Shown in pieces: positions 10,425-22,405 of a stretch of DNA of 64,000 nt. Made by a program: the position numbers and the translations under genes. The notes beneath the pieces were generated by a model. It was not told where the DNA came from, searched no databases, and was given only the letters and a program-made list of their open reading frames with translations. Origin of the DNA: Ceratotherium simum simum (lineage: Eukaryota > Chordata > Mammalia > Perissodactyla > Rhinocerotidae). The stretch spans positions 13,399,772 to 13,463,771 of the forward strand of contig NW_004454166.1 of the NCBI RefSeq assembly GCF_000283155.1. Direction: 5' to 3'. Every line of letters starts with the position of its first letter. Within the stretch, counting starts at the first letter, position 1.

Positions 10425-10860
10425 ATTATTCTGTCTACCTACCACACCATTCCATTGTTCTCACCTGAATCCTGCATGACCCTCCGTCTGTCTCCTGCTC
10501 ACTTCTTCCCTCCCTCATCACTAGCAGCCAGAGTGGTCTTTTAAAATATAAATACATCTCTTCATGGCTTGTGATCTGACTGGCCACTTTTTGGCCTCCT
10601 TTCCCCCTACTCGTCCCCTCGCTCCTTCTGCCCGTGCCACACTGGTCTCCCCGCTATTCCTCCAATATCCTGAGTGCAGTCACGGTGCAGAGGCTTTCCG
10701 TGTGCTGTTCCCTCAGCGCGGGACACTCTTCCCTCTATTTGCATGGCTCTGTCGCTCGCTCCATTCAGGTTTCTCCAATGGAGTGTCACTTCTTCATCCC
10801 CATACTGCTCTCTCCCTTTAGTGTGGCTGGTGTTCTTCAGAACATTTCTGAAGTTATACT
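10425..10860 (+). repeat. L2 LINE fragment
   Basis: Sense L2 with 'agcagccagagtggtcttttaaaat', 'gtgctgttccctcagcgc' (the 'ctgttccctctgcctgg' module) and 'aggtttctccaatggagtgtcactt'. Open frames here are L2 relics. Confidence 0.7.
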
Positions 10861-10887
10861 GTAGATTTCCCTGCATTTTTTTTATAG

Positions 10888-11415
10888 TTTTTTTTTTTTG
10901 GTGAGGAAGATTGGCCCTGAGCTAACATCTATTGCCAATCTTTCTCTCTTTTTTTTTCTGAGGAACATCAGCCCTGAGCTAACATCCATGCTAATCCTCT
11001 TTTTGCTGAGGAAGAGCGGCCCTGAGCTAACATCTATTGCCAATCCTCCTCCTTTTTTTCCCTTTTTCTCCCCAAAGCCCCAGTAGATAGTTGTATGTCA
11101 TAGTTGCACATCCTTCTAGTTGCTGTATGTAGGACACCGCCTCAGCATGGCCGGAGAAGCGGTATGTCGGTGTGTGCCTGGGATCCGAACTGTGATTGCC
11201 AGTAGCAGAGCGCGCGCACTTAACCACTAAGCCACAGGGCTGGCCCTGCCAATCTTCCTCTTTTTGCTGAGGAAGATTAGCTCTGAGCTAACATCCATGC
11301 TCACCTTCCTCCATTTTATGTGGGACACTCCCACAGCATGGCTTCGTAAGTGGTGCGTATCTCTGCACCTGGGATTCGAACCTGCGAACCCCGGGCCAGC
11401 GAAGAAGAGCACGTG
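10888..11415 (-). mobile_element. Older ERE SINE interrupted by a younger ERE
   Basis: This antisense ERE has four copies of the tail module 'gaggaa...ggccctgagctaacatcy', three before the interruption (10902-11051) and one after (11247-11290). It continues to a truncated head near 11415. The interruption at 11052-11246 is a complete second ERE. Confidence 0.88.
11038..11260 (-). mobile_element. Younger ERE1-type SINE nested in an ERE
   Basis: An antisense ERE1 ('ccccagtagatagttgtatg...cttctagttgctgtatgtagg...cgcgcgcacttaaccactaagccacagggctggccc') sits inside the older copy. The flanks are tgccaatcctcctc (11038-11051) and tgccaatcttcctc (11247-11260), a 13/14 duplication of host-ERE sequence, which proves the order of insertion. 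Confidence 0.92.
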
Positions 11416-11487
11416 ATCTACTTTTAATGTTGCTCTCCCTTCCCTGGTACGTAAGTGCAAAAAAGGCAGTTTTTTTTGTCTTGTTCT

Positions 11488-11545
11488 CTGCTGATCCCCA
11501 GCACCTGGGACAATGCTTGGTGTGAAGTGTGTGCCCAATACATCT
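11488..11545 (+). repeat. L2 3' terminus
   Basis: 'tgatccccagcacctgggacaatgcttggtgtgaa...gcccaatacatc' corresponds to the L2 terminal 'ccccagcgcctagcacagtgcctggcacatagtagg...caataaat'. Confidence 0.55.
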
Positions 11546-11658
11546 ACTGGGAAGGAAGGGAGGAGGAGGAGAAGGGAGGGAGGGAGAAAAGAAGTAAAGA
11601 AGGAAGGAAGGAAGGAAGGGAGAGGAGAGAGAAAAGGAAGAAAAGAGAGAAAGGAATG
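11546..11658. repeat. (GGAA)n-rich purine tract
   Basis: About 110 bases of almost pure G/A, including a (GGAA)n core at about 11600-11620. It directly follows an L2 end. Such tracts can form triplex structures and ETS-factor arrays. Confidence 0.85.
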
Positions 11659-11867
11659 ACCTTTTTATGGTTGTTATCTGAGGCCTTATCCCTCAGGGAA
11701 GATGATATTCCAAGTACCTCAGAAAGAAAGGAATAACTTTTACCTCCTTCAAATCCATATTATTTATAATACCGTTAAATCCTCCCAACATTTTAATAGT
11801 CCCACACAGGTACACACTTCCAATAGCACAAATTCATTATCTGATGTTATTACATCTACCCCTCAGA

Positions 11868-12045
11868 AGCCATGTGACCGGAAGCTCTCTGTGTCTCAGT
11901 TTCCTCATCTGTAAAATGGGTATAATAATAGTGCTGCCCTCATAGGACTGTTATGAGGATTGCATTAGTTAATGTTTGCATAGCGCTTAGAAAGCATCCA
12001 GGGACAGAGTAAGCATCATGTAAGTGTTTATTAAATTAAAAAGCC
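11868..12045 (+). repeat. MIR SINE
   Basis: A well-kept sense MIR core: 'gtgtctcagtttcctcatct', 'aaaatgggtataataatagt', 'ggactgttatgaggattgca', 'tagcgcttagaaagc'. Confidence 0.88.
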
Positions 12046-13288
12046 AAACTTTTACACTTAAATTCAAACTATTCTCTCCAATACTCAATTCAAACCTGTA
12101 ATTTAGAAAGACATTTGGAAACTTTCAGGTTTTTACTTAAATCAGTTTGTTTCAGCTTTATTATAACTCAGGAAAATACTCGTTTGCACTCCTGTTAAAG
12201 TAAAATGGCAAAAGTGTATCTTTGCCTGTTTTTTTCCACCAATGGTCATATTCTTACCAAATGTTTCCTCTATGGACTAGGGCTGTTACAATGTTTTTTA
12301 AGTAATGGGATTATCAAATTTAGGACTTGATTTGGGCAGAGTGCAAGTGTGAAATCTCAAGGCTGCTCCACAGTCCATCCTGAACGACAGTATCATTTGC
12401 CTGGCTTCCAGGGCGCTGGGCTTTGAAACCAGACACCCATTTGTCACTTGCCTCATTAGGTCACCACCTTGGAAAGGCTGCTTCCTCCTTATTAAGGAAA
12501 AGCCTGCTGCATTTGTTTTGGCTCCAACCAACCTAACAGTGTCTTTAATTCAGCGACGGACTGTTTTCCTTGGAAGCTGGAGAGTCCAGTGGTTTTGGAT
12601 CAAGGTTGAATTCTTTCTGGAAGTTCTAAACTGCAAGTCAAATGACTTCACCCAGCAGTGAAGGCAAGAAAGTGGGGCAAGCCTTTGGAAAGTGGATTTT
12701 GAATATTGGAGGCTATTCAAAATGGTGCCTAATGATGTGGAAACTAATGCAGTTGGAGGGTGATGTGGACAAACCACTTTATTATTCGTTCAAACGCAGG
12801 GTCCTGACATCTGTTTTTGTTTTGTCTTTATTGTTTCCACCTAGAATAGAAAGTAGTTTCAAGCTGATTCAGGGAGGCAAGAATGGATTGAAAGGATACC
12901 TACTGTATACAGATGCAAGACAGATACCTTTTGGGGGAGACCGAGTGAAGGCCACTCTAGTAGGACTAAAGGCTGGATAGCATTGGTCAGAGGAAGCTTC
13001 TGCTTGGCAGAAATACAGTAGAGGTAGCCCATTCCCAGGGAAGGGGGTCCATTGGCACCTGCGCCTTTTCTCTGCCAGCAGCTGTGAGTGGGAACTAAGG
13101 AAGGGCAGCTCTCAGAGTGGACAGTGGGCAGCTTGGGCAGCCATTGGCTAGGTCAGGGGGGCAACGGGACTGAGCAGGAGTTACCATATTTCTGATGCTA
13201 TTGCATTAATAACCAAGGTGAGCTTCTTGGCTCTTGGAGATAAATCCACTCTCTCGTCTCTCTCAGTTCCTCTGAAATTCTAGGTTCC
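12046..13288. other. Unassigned intergenic sequence
   Basis: It contains a 112-codon open frame at 12642-12980 with no recognisable domain, and an acceptor-like pyrimidine tract ending in CTAG at about 12844. No matching donor or homology supports an exon. Confidence 0.35.
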
Positions 13289-13289
13289 A

Positions 13290-13470
13290 GAGCAGAGATT
13301 TTTTTTTTAACCAGAGGTCCTTGGGTTTTCTAAGTGTCCATGGAAGTAGTCAAGGGGTTTCTGAAAGCTCAGAAATTATATACAAAGTGTTGTATGCATA
13401 TGCATTGCCCTGGGAGATAGTCCATAGTTCTTACCAGATTCTCAAAAGAATTCTGTGATCTGCCCTCCTG
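13290..13470 (+). repeat. DNA transposon remnant, family uncertain
   Basis: 'ttaaccagaggtccttgggttttctaagtgtccatgg...aaattatatacaaagtgttgtatgcatatgca...agattctcaaaagaattctgtgatc' matches a mammalian non-autonomous DNA transposon I recall, but I cannot name it. Confidence 0.5.
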
Positions 13471-13709
13471 CAAAGCTTAGAACATTTGTTCTAGATGGTA
13501 GCATAAATCGCACCATAGAATACTTTCTACTTTTGTCTCCTTCAGTCTCTCATGATATGTGCAGAATCTGGCAAAGCCAAAATGTTACAAAAAGGTTTGC
13601 ACAGCATCAAAAACCTTGGGTTGCAAACTCTAGAGGTAAGAAGCGAGAGTCGAGAGCATTCAGGAGTGAGTGCTAGTCTAGTCTGAAGGGCCATTTTGGG
13701 CACACCTGG

Positions 13710-14070
13710 CATCTTAGTCAACTCGGGCTGCTCTACCAAATTACCACAGACTGGGTGGCTTAAACAACAAACATTTATTTCTCACACTTCTGGAGGCTGG
13801 GCAGTCCGAGCTTAGGGTGCGGACAGATTTGGTTTTCACCCTCTTCCTGGTTTGCAGACGGCATTCTTCTCACAGTGTCCTTACTTGGTGGGGGGAGAGA
13901 AAAGCAAGCTCTCTAGTATCTCTTCTTGTAAGGGCACTAATCCTGTCATGAGCGCTCCACTCTCATGACCGAATCACCTCTCAAAGGCCCTCATCGCCAA
14001 ATACCATCACACCGGGGATTAGGGTTTCAACACATGAATTTGGGGGAGACACAGACATGCAGTCCATAGC
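13710..14070 (-). mobile_element. MST/MLT1-type solo LTR
   Basis: The reversed LTR carries 'accacagactgggtggctta', 'ctcacacttctggaggctgg' and 'gggattagggtttcaacaca', ending in agtccatag. It is flanked by acctgg at 13704-13709 and 14071-14076, an exact duplication. No internal sequence remains. Confidence 0.88.
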
Positions 14071-14194
14071 ACCTGGTGCTGGGCTGAGCAAGTGACTCAG
14101 GAGCTTTCGCTTGACCACAGGTGCATCTACACGGAAACACATCCCGAATGATACAGATACCAATGAATAAATAAGATTATGCTCATAATTATAA

Positions 14195-14395
14195 AAGAGT
14201 ATTCAATGAACACCCACAATATGCCAGGAGCTTTGGATACATTACCTCATTTGATCATCACCATAATCTTATGAAATCTTTCCCATTTTACAGATAGAGT
14301 AACTTAAGCTCAGAGATGTCAAGTAAATTTCTCAAGGTCATTCAGGTTAGAATTGGGACTTACGGTCAGGTTTGCCCAATCCATGCTTCCTCCCA
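14195..14395 (-). repeat. MIR SINE
   Basis: Reversed MIR with 'cacccacaatatgccaggag', 'cccattttacagatagagta' and 'gatgtcaagtaaatttctcaagg'. Confidence 0.8.
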
Positions 14396-14399
14396 ACTT

Positions 14400-16230
14400 A
14401 AGTAGCTTTGTGGCTTGCAGACAACCATCATGGTGGCTTGCGGGATGCTGATTAATCTAAGATCTCCTTCAGGGCTCTGACTTTAGGATTTTTAGAGTTA
14501 ACTGAAAGAGTGACAAGTCAAGCAAGCAATATGACAGTCACACACTATGTTAGGAATTGGGAGGGATAAGCACTTTTCCTTCCCCAAGGGACTGCCAGGC
14601 AGACTCTGAGGGGGTGGGATTTCTGGAACTCTGTGGAGTTAACAAGAGAAGCGTTGGAAAGTTAGAAAAGAGAGGGGGAGGCTGCATTCCAGGCATAGCT
14701 CATGGCATGAGAAAGCACCAAATTTGGAATGGGACAAACAGATGAAGAAGGTGTCAAGCTCTCTGGGGAGGAGTAGAGGGTACTGGAGGCTAAAAACAGA
14801 GTAGAGTGCTGGCAAGATGCTGTGGTGACCTAGCTGAGCCTCAAACAAAGGAGAACCATCCCAGGACCCTAGGAGCCTCCCCTCCTCCATCCCAACAACG
14901 GGAAGTTCCACACGATGAAGGGGACCGAGTCGCAGATGGAAACTGACTGCCCATTCTACAGGGAGATCTTAAATTCTAGCAGACAGCGCTCTGGTCACAG
15001 GAAAAGCCATCTCAACTGCAATGACTTGTCCACTTGCAAAAGATGGTGTAACAAGGGCTTGATTTAGGGGCGAGTGAAAGGCAAGGAATTAGAGGAAGAA
15101 AGACAGTAAGAATGGGAAGAAGGAGAACCATGGAGGACGGACAAGAGGCACCTGGGTCCCTGCACAGGCATCAACCATCCTACATCCAGTTACGGGTGCA
15201 CAGCACTGAATCCAACCCAGATCACGGGATGCAACAACCTCCCTCTCCTCCACTCTCACCCCAGAAAAGGTGCCCCAGGAGAGGAAACAACCAGAGTGAC
15301 ACCACAACAGAAGGCAAGCTCGACTTCGCATCAGAAGTGGCCCTGCCAGCTGTCCCACTACTTCTTCCATGGGGACAGACACTCTCTCACTGGGGAGGCC
15401 TGGAGAGCTGCTGAGTGTCCATTTCCTGAAGGGCTGGGGCCAGACTTGGGAGCTCATGGGAGTCAGGGAACTGCTTTCTCTAACACACAAGATCTGAAGT
15501 CTTATTCGTGCTCACATCCTTCTCGGAAGTGAAGGGCGCAGGCGCTACAATGAAGATGCGTCCCTTTGTCGAGTCAGCACAGGCTTTGTCCCTGGAGCCT
15601 CCGGAGGGGCTACCTTCCATGGGCTGGAGCCCCCCCAGTGCTCCTGGCTCGCACTCAAGCGCCGCCTCTGTGTCGACTCTTTTTCCACCGCCACCTCTCC
15701 GAGGATGCCTTCCCCTCTAGTGGGCTAAATTTAGCTCTGAATGAATGCAGAAAGGAGAACACAGTAATGTAAACACAGACCAAGGAGCTTTCAAATATAG
15801 GTTTCACGCACACACATTGGCACCAAAGATCCAAGTTTTTCTGTTTTCTTCTCTCCTGCTTCTCTCTACTTCTCCCATCTCATCCTCAGACCCCTGCACC
15901 CTTTTCTGCATTTAGTTAAGCTAATTAAATATGTAGATCAGAACGTGGGGCTATTTGTCTTCAGACTGGATAAAGCAGAAATCAACTGAGTGACTGAGGA
16001 ATATCAAGGAGTCAAAGAGAGCCCTAGATGGCGTTGGTCATTTTCGTTTATCCGTTTGATTGTCTTAGAAACCCACAGAAACTTGGAAGCCTCTTTTGTC
16101 TTATCTATTAGCAGAGTCTTTTCTCCTGCTGTGGCTGCCACAGAATGTTGCGCGGTCCTACAAACATTTCCCCCGAGGACCAGTCATTATGTCCCTAAGT
16201 CCCTAACTTTGAGGTCATCCCTTTCACTGT
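14400..16230. other. Unassigned intergenic sequence
   Basis: Mixed composition with a moderately GC-rich part (15100-15720) that holds overlapping open frames on both strands. None shows a domain. No repeat was recognised with confidence. Confidence 0.35.
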
Positions 16231-16234
16231 AGTT

Positions 16235-16440
16235 CTTCACACTCACAGAGCATGGATAGTTCTCAAAGTACTTTCTCCTTCATGAGTTCCTTTAGTCCTT
16301 ACAAGAAACTTGTGGGGTAGTTAGCCATCCCTATTCCCAGTTTACAAATAGGAAACCTCAGCTCAGAGAGGTTAAGTGACTTGTCTGAGGTCACACAGTA
16401 AGTGGCAGTGTTATGATTAAGACCTGGGCTTGAGACTTTG
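16235..16440 (-). repeat. MIR SINE
   Basis: Reversed MIR with 'cccagtttacaaataggaaa', 'gctcagagaggttaagtgac' and 'gaggtcacacagtaagtggc'. Confidence 0.85.
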
Positions 16441-17195
16441 TCTTGTCCTCTTCCCCCTCTACCTTGAGCTGCCTTTGGGAAGGGCAATTTGTCCAGGAGG
16501 CTCAGCTCAGAGGGTTACATATTGGTGAGGAGCAATTTTTGAGACTGGCTGGCTTTTACCTCCCAGTGAGACAGGTTCAGAGGGGCCAGACACAAGTTGG
16601 ATCCATCTTGCCGGTATATGGAGGGTGGGCTTGCAGGATTGAGACCCTTGACACTCCAAACGGTGTCAGGAGGGCACAGCAGCCACAGGTGGTAGGAGCT
16701 GAAGCCACACTTTCCCATTTTCATTCTTCATTCCCCAACCAGGAGGACACACAGATTTAACTGATAGGCCACTGTCCCTCTACCACCAACCCCACAGCAA
16801 ATCTCTCTCGTCAGCAGTGCTGATTTGCAGAGTGTGTACAGCATTATCGCATCATGGCTAACAATGAAACTGTCGATGGCCCCACTACCAAAAGGGATTC
16901 CAAGCTGACAGGGCATATTGTGGTCATTGTACTGAGGCAAACTAGACTGGCCCCTAAGCTCTCTGAGAAGCCAATGACCCGAGTGTGTCTGTTGGCATTA
17001 GATAACTGGACTGGCCTTCCCAAAGACTTTCCCACTTTGTTGCGAATCCACACTCAAACCTAGAATCAACCCCACCAAGGAGCAACTTTAATATGTAGGC
17101 ATGGAGCTCTCTCCCCAACACTCCAAAATTAAGCTCTCCTTTCCATGTTTTCCTAGGACTTAATCTATTTCCTCTTAAGAATTCCCTTATGCAGT
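16441..17195. other. Unassigned intergenic sequence
   Basis: No repeat or gene was recognised. Short frames on both strands carry no known motif. Confidence 0.35.
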
Positions 17196-17197
17196 CT

Positions 17198-17292
17198 ATA
17201 CAGAAGTCGAAATATAATGATGTACTCCTGAAATTTATATAATGTTATAAACCAACGTTATCTCAATAAAAAAAGATAATAATTAAAAAAAT
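17198..17292 (+). mobile_element. Extremely 5'-truncated L1 3' end
   Basis: About 90 bases ('agaagtcgaaatataatgatgtactcctgaaatttatataatgttataaaccaacgtt...caataaa' plus an A-rich tail) match the terminal sequence of the L1 at 45520-45619. Only the 3' end and poly-A were integrated. No clean duplication is visible. Confidence 0.8.
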
Positions 17293-17426
17293 AATTCTCT
17301 TCTAATTCCTTCTTATTTATAATTATTAAATTTACCCACTTCAAAAGATAAAACTGTAAGAGTCTATGAATCATTAAAAGGAGAATCTGGTAAAGAAATT
17401 TCTAGACAATAAATGACACAGAGCAG

Positions 17427-17720
17427 AATTCTCCTTTTTATTTATTTTTTTTAACATTTTTTTTTTTTGGTAAGGAAGATTGGCCCTGAGCTAACATCCA
17501 TTACCAATCCTCCTCTTTTTGCTTGAGGAAGATTTTCCTTGAGCTAATATCTGTACCAATCTTCCTCCACCCTGTATGTGGGATGCCACCATAGCATGGC
17601 TTGATGAGCAGTGTGTAGGTCTGTGCCTGGGATCTGAACCTGCAAACCCCGGGCCGCTGAAGCAGAGCGCACAAACCCAACCACAATGCCACTGGGCCAA
17701 CCCCTAAATTCTCCCTTTTA
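17427..17720 (-). mobile_element. ERE SINE (two tail modules)
   Basis: Antisense ERE at about 17441-17706, with a degraded head ('acccaaccacaatgccactgggccaaccc'). It is flanked by aattctccttttta (17427-17440) and aattctccctttta (17707-17720), a 13/14 match. Confidence 0.93.
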
Positions 17721-17899
17721 AAAGATGAAAAAAGAGAAGTACCTACCAATATGGGTAATTTTACTAATACCAATAGTTTACCTCTTTTCTAAAAAAAATT
17801 AAAAAGCCTACATTAAACCGTGTATAAAATCAAATCATTCACTTAATTTGGTCTATGACATTTTTAATGAAGCAATGTTGGGCTGAGTAATTAGGACCC

Positions 17900-18112
17900 A
17901 CCAGTTCTGAAGCACCTCCTGCGGCCACTCTCAAGCATTTCATGTCTGTTATTCTTATTTCTCACAGTATCCCTATGAGGTTAGTGTTATTACCCTCCAT
18001 TAAAGATAAGGAAAATGAGGCTAAAAGAATTCAAGGTAGTGCAGTTGGTGAGACTGACGGAGGGCTGGGATTCTAATTTGTCCTTAGAGCTCATGCCTTT
18101 TCTCTATATCAC
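17900..18112 (-). repeat. MIR SINE
   Basis: Reversed MIR: 'gaagcacctcctgcggccac', 'cacagtatccctatgaggtt', 'gataaggaaaatgaggct' and 'gggctgggattctaatttg'. Confidence 0.75.
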
Positions 18113-20080
18113 GCCCACCTCCCACTTCCTAATCCCACTTTTCAAAGCTTTTATCAGTAAGAAGACTATTATGAACCAACATCTGAATATCCCAGCAAGG
18201 TAAATGTAGAATGGTCCCTAACCGTGCAGCTCTAATTCCTGGATCCTCTCCTCATACCACCTAGTTTCCACGTCAATCAACTGACTTTGCCAAAGCTAAC
18301 CAAGAGAAAAGAAGGCCATCAAACTGAAATATTAATTGTTCGTTTCTAGCCAGGTTTCCAATTTCTCATTTTGAATCTGCTGTGTAGAGACCCTAGTCAA
18401 CATATACCTTAAGTGACATCCAGCCTAATTTGTTTCCCATGCTGGCGCTCTGCTTTCTAGCTTCTTTCTCTTTCTTGCCCCATGGGGACTCTATATGAAT
18501 CTGTCATTTGAATCTCATAGAGAAAAACAGCACATACTTGAAATCCCATCATCAACCTTCCCAAATTGTTCACAAACACAGGAGCCAAGGGCTCAAAGCA
18601 CTGTTCCCCTCCTCATTCTGTGCAGCCATCACATGTGTTTTGAATGACCATGTATTCTAAAAGATCCTGGGCAAAAGAGAACTAATACAAATACAAACAT
18701 TTTGGAGGACCCTGGCATTTCTTTTCAAATTACTTTTATCAAAGGAAAGCTTCAGGTTACTAGGAAATTTCACACCTTTAGCTACTGTTCAATAAGACTT
18801 TAACTTTTACTCACTCAATGGGCCTTGGCAAGTCATTTCCCTCTCCGTTTACAGAGCTCCTGTTTTCCCCACAGGGCAGTAGGCTGTGGTCATCTGCAGT
18901 TCCCCAAAGACTCATGCCCTAAAATAGATTCTGAAATTTTTATTAACGAAACATCTATTTTGCAAATCTAGCCTTCCGTATTCTCTCTGTATCATGCTTT
19001 CCAACGCAGCGTCTATCAGAAAAACCATTAATATGGGTTGTGCTTACGCAACACAATTTGATGTTCCAGCAAGAACTAGTGATTTGTTACACACATTACA
19101 CCATTGTAATAGACCTTTTCAGATTTTAAACGTGTGGAGGGCAAAAAGTCACCAATATTTGCATGAGACTATGAATTCTTTGTAATCCCAAGCTGTAGCC
19201 TGGTGTCGAGTATAGAATAGCTGCACAATAAAAGTTTATGAAAGAAATGGCATACTTTGGGTTATAAATCTCTGTGTTTATAATGGGTTCAATGATTTTA
19301 AAATGATAGAATTTAGAGATTTGAGGGAAGAAGTGCTGGAAGAGGAGAAAATGTTTTCCATTTGCTCTTTGGCCAAGTGTCAGCCACTCGTTTCACGTCT
19401 CCCTGTTTCGCTTAGGATTCTTAGTCACCAGCAACAGCAAGTGATTCTAGGTGACAGGAGCAGAGAAGGAATGAATTGAAAGTGTACTAGGTAGCTCACA
19501 GAATAGCTGGGAAGACTAGAGAAGGAGGCTTGGGCAATGGGCAGGACCAAAGGTGAACTACCAGCCTGAAAGAATTCTCTAATGCTGTGTCTTCAAGATC
19601 CTCGGCAGGTGCACGGGCCTGACTGAGCCCAGACTGCACGCCATGTCATAGCTTCTGGGGGATCTGGAGAAGTAAGTGTCTGGCATTTCTCAGCTTCTAT
19701 GATGGGCCGTGGCTCTGACTCTAACTGTGGCTCATAATATGAGAATTTCCCAAAGATGGAAAGTGGTTCACAAATTGGGCATTCAAAAAAACATGGAAGA
19801 GTCTGTTACACTTCCACCTGGACAAAATCCCAGGGTCCAGCATTCTGAATTTCTTCTGTCCTTTGACTTTTTGCTCTACCTGCTTTGACAGTCCTCAACA
19901 CTGAGTAAACACAACCACTGCATGTCATGGGTCTTAGGCTGTTAACAACCACCGAGGAAGTACATACAATTGGCCATGAGTCTTTTACCTATTCCTAGTA
20001 AACTCAATTAGTACAATGGTTCTAAATCCATTCCTAACCCCTACCTCACTCCGTAGAAATTTAATTCTGTACATGTATTC
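18113..20080. other. Mostly unassigned intergenic sequence
   Basis: Only a faint L2 terminus is seen at about 19190-19245 ('agctgtagcctggtgtcgag...cacaataaaagtttatgaaag'). Nothing else was recognised. Confidence 0.35.
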
Positions 20081-20109
20081 AGAGAAATGTGCCCCAAGAG
20101 ATTCCAATG

Positions 20110-21060
20110 CATACTTCTGGTTGGGAACTATGTCTTAATTTTTCCCATTTCTGACAGCTTCTTTACAAACCATTTCTATTTTTCTGAAGTCCCCCCACCC
20201 CCACCCCATCAGTCTCAACCAATGACACTTCCATCAGCTGGGAAAACTAGGCCATCTGATACTGACTCATTCGACTTCTCTCTCCTTCAACTCAAAATTT
20301 CTTCTTGTCTTTACCCATTCCATACTTCTGCGCTGCTTCATTTCCCCTTCTTTCCAATGCTAAACTGGCCACCAGTGCTCATCTGGATGCCCTCTGAGCT
20401 AAACTGAGACTTAACTCGTGTCTTCCCTTTTGACTATGTTTTTGGCCTCACTTCTCTGATGTCTAATTCCCTTTGGTCCTGAAACATTCAAGTCTCACCT
20501 GACCTAACAACCTTTCACCTGCTGCTCCCCATAGACCACCTTCCTGTTCCCTCCACCATCTTCATCTTTCACATCCAAAGATCTGAAAGGAGTGATTTGT
20601 ACTCATGGATTATTCTTCCTCAGCTCTCACTCATTCTCAACTCTCTGTAATCGCTTCCAGGCTCACACTCCACACACACTGCTCTCCCAATGTCACCCAT
20701 GGCTTCCTGACTGCCCTAGCCAATGGCTTCTTCTTAGTCTGCATCCTTCTTGACACTTGGAAGCATCTGACCCTGTTGAAAACCGCTTTCCTCCTTTTGT
20801 GACTTTTGGTACAAACGTTTCTCCTGATTTTTCCTTCTACTTCTCAGGTGATACGTTCTCAGCCCCCTTTCCTGGGTTTTCTCCTCTTCTTGTTCTGTTT
20901 TCTCGCCATGGCCATTCTCATTTCTTTAGCTGTAACTTCAAAGTAGGTGACACCCAGATATGTGTCCCCAGTCCTGAGTCTTCTATCCTGAGATTCAGAG
21001 CTTTCCAACTGGTCACTTCCAAAGGGTGCCCAGGCCCTTCTCCCACCCCGTCTGCTCCTG
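20110..21060 (+). repeat. L2 LINE fragment with RT-region remnants
   Basis: A pyrimidine-rich sense L2. The decayed frame at 20605-20802 (ending ...NGFFLVCILLDTWKHLTLLK) aligns with the L2 reverse-transcriptase region around 'NGHFSVLILLDLSAAFDTVD', with the catalytic Asp region lost. This is an inactive relic. Confidence 0.6.
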
Positions 21061-21071
21061 CATGACTCCTT

Positions 21072-21195
21072 TTTAAAAAAATTATTGTGATAAAATATAC
21101 ATAACATAAAATTTACCATTTAAACCACTTTTAAGTGTACAGTTCAGTGACATTAAGTCCCTTCACATTGTTGTGCTCCTCTATTCCTTTTTAAT
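21072..21195 (-). mobile_element. L1 3' fragment, antisense
   Basis: 'attgtgataaaatatacataacataaaatttaccatttaaaccacttttaagtgtacagttcagtgacattaag' is a common reversed mammalian L1 segment. Confidence 0.7.
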
Positions 21196-21299
21196 ATCTA
21201 TATAGCTGGGGGACAAGGACCGTTTCTTGTTCTCTTGTTTTTCGCTGGGGCCTGCCCCACCTCCATCTCACTGGCCAAGCCTGGTGCTGAGTGTTTCAG

Positions 21300-21410
21300 A
21301 ACATGAGCTCTGGACAGTCTGAGCTGAGTGGAAATCCCAGCTCTATGACTCTGGCTGAGTCCCTCAAGCGCACTGGCCTCACTTTCCTCATCTTGTTATT
21401 CTCTACTCTT
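21300..21410 (+). repeat. MIR SINE, 5' part
   Basis: The sense MIR head 'atgagctctggacagtctga...gaaatcccagctctatgactctggctgag' and 'cctcactttcctcatct' are present; the rest is lost. Confidence 0.65.
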
Positions 21411-22205
21411 GTTGGGTACATAGGCACTCTGCTGAAGTAATAACAGCTTTGTTTATTTGTGAGCAAACAACCCGCAAAGGACTTGTCCTGCTGGAGCTGA
21501 TGCTGGAAGAGAGGAGAAAAGGAAGCCTTTGAAGAAAGCGATGGGTCTCAGCCAGAAAGAAGTTCTGGATATACTTGGAGTGGGATGTTGAATCTGGCAT
21601 CGGCTCGGATTTACGACACAAACAGCTCCACCTACACCTGTTATGAAAGAGAAGGGAAAACAATCAACCAGTCAAACTGTTTTGGTGACTGCTTCCATCT
21701 GCAGGCACAATAGTGATTGCCCATCAAGTGACAGGTAAAACCTCCATGGGAGTTGAAAAGGCAATTTAGTTGAATTGCAAGAATTTGCCTAGGAAAGAGG
21801 TGATTTGGAGAAATTTGATGTGATACCTTTTAAAATGCCTTAAGTCTTGCGTTTATGGACTCATCAAGGATCTAAAGAGGTCACAATGGGTTTTTTTCTT
21901 TTTTTTGGTGTTTATTTCATTTTATGGGCAAAGTTTCCTTATGAATGTTGGGAATTTAACAGGTCCCTCCTGAATGTAAAGAAGTATTTTGTTTGTTTTT
22001 AGCATTTATTTCCTTTTGAACCGGGTCTTATCCATCTCTCATATCCAGCCCAGGGCCTGTCACAAAAGACGTACTTGAGTACTGTCTCCTGTTTGGGTAA
22101 AGAATAGATGAAGTATTTTTTGGGACCAGATCCTACTTTTCCTTTCAGAGACTGTGTACAGAAGTAAAGACACTCACAGTTTCAGCCCAGAATGTCACAG
22201 GATAA
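21411..22205. other. Unassigned sequence upstream of the promoter
   Basis: It contains T-rich tracts at 21890-21910 and a possible short L2 end near 22030-22080. Distal promoter elements could lie here but none is identifiable. Confidence 0.3.
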
Positions 22206-22207
22206 TG

Positions 22208-22405
22208 ATAAGAACAGATTGCCCTTTACAAAGCCCCTTTATATACTTTATCTCATTCATCACTGATGACACTCGGTTTTTCAGATGAGGAAACTGAGGT
22301 TCAGAGTGGTTAAGCGAATTGCCCATAGTTTCACAGCTAATAAGTTGTCAAGCCCAGCCTAGCCGAGCACCTAGGACTGCAAACTCGCTGTCCTTCTAAG
22401 CCACG
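22208..22405 (-). repeat. MIR SINE
   Basis: Reversed MIR: 'tatactttatctcattcatc', 'cagatgaggaaactgaggttcagagtggttaagcgaattgccc'. It lies just upstream of the CpG island. Confidence 0.85.

Noticed and set aside
12642..12980. 112-codon frame with a nearby acceptor-like tract as an exon
   Set aside because: No homology, no donor that fits, and composition like surrounding intergenic sequence.
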